Shown here: positions 5,059-5,084 of the stretch, one piece after another | Layout: each line of letters opens with the position of its first letter | Position numbering within the stretch: position 1 is the first letter of the stretch | NCBI GenBank assembly: GCA_012962595.1 | Contig: DTXE01000270.1 | Location: 1-5,084, forward strand | Length of the DNA stretch: 5,084 nt | Direction of reading: 5' to 3' | Source: Syntrophaceae bacterium | GTDB taxonomy: Bacteria; Desulfobacterota; DTXE01 | Program-made: the position numbers and the translations under genes | Notes under the pieces: generated by a model | Seen by the model: the letters and a program-made list of their open reading frames with translations, nothing else | Database searches by the model: none | What the model was told of the DNA's origin: nothing

Positions 5059-5084
5059 AGATTACGCCCCCTCTAAAGCAGAAG

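Noticed and set aside
1..5084. CRISPR arrays, tRNA or rRNA genes, insertion sequences
   Set aside because: I looked for regularly spaced repeats, tRNA-like cloverleaf ends, rRNA signature stretches and transposase coding and saw none.

Overview
This window looks like chromosomal DNA from a dissimilatory sulfur-metabolising anaerobe, most likely a sulfate reducer of the Desulfobacterota or a neighbouring lineage. The main reasons are an intact DsrK-type iron-sulfur reductase, a canonical DsrC with both redox cysteines, and an eight-heme c-type cytochrome. Base composition is moderate and uneven: hand counts give about 33-38% GC in samples of the cytochrome and RsbRD-type genes, and about 57% in samples of dsrK. 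The sequence alone does not fix the species.

All six confident genes are on the + strand. Bases 1-141 hold a possible gene tail and the leader of the first full gene. Bases 142-1188 encode an exported or membrane-anchored octaheme cytochrome c. After a 109-base gap with a strong imperfect hairpin, bases 1298-2151 encode a stand-alone PocR-type ligand-sensing protein and an unrecognised 110-residue protein; their codons overlap in TAATG, so they are probably translationally coupled. A 232-base gap (2152-2383) has small dyads, a repeated octamer and a good sigma-54 (-24/-12) promoter match at its 3' edge. Bases 2384-2923 encode an RsbRD_N-type helical sensor protein. dsrK follows at 2977-4593, then a 144-base gap containing a terminator-like hairpin nested in a long imperfect inverted repeat, then dsrC at 4738-5058. 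The last 26 bases show nothing I can name.

In sulfate reduction, DsrAB transfers sulfur from sulfite to DsrC as a trisulfide between its two C-terminal cysteines. The membrane complex DsrMKJOP then reduces this with quinol or periplasmic electrons, and DsrK carries the catalytic site. Here dsrK and dsrC are adjacent, but dsrM is absent between the RsbRD-type gene and dsrK, and dsrJ, dsrO and dsrP do not follow dsrK within the window. The window therefore suggests a rearranged or cytoplasmic DsrK/DsrC thiol-redox module beside a helical sensor, a ligand sensor and an uncharacterised multiheme cytochrome. Whether these form one system is inference. The most noteworthy points are the DsrM-less dsrK-dsrC pair, the promoter/start arrangement before the RsbRD-type gene, and the inverted repeat between dsrK and dsrC.
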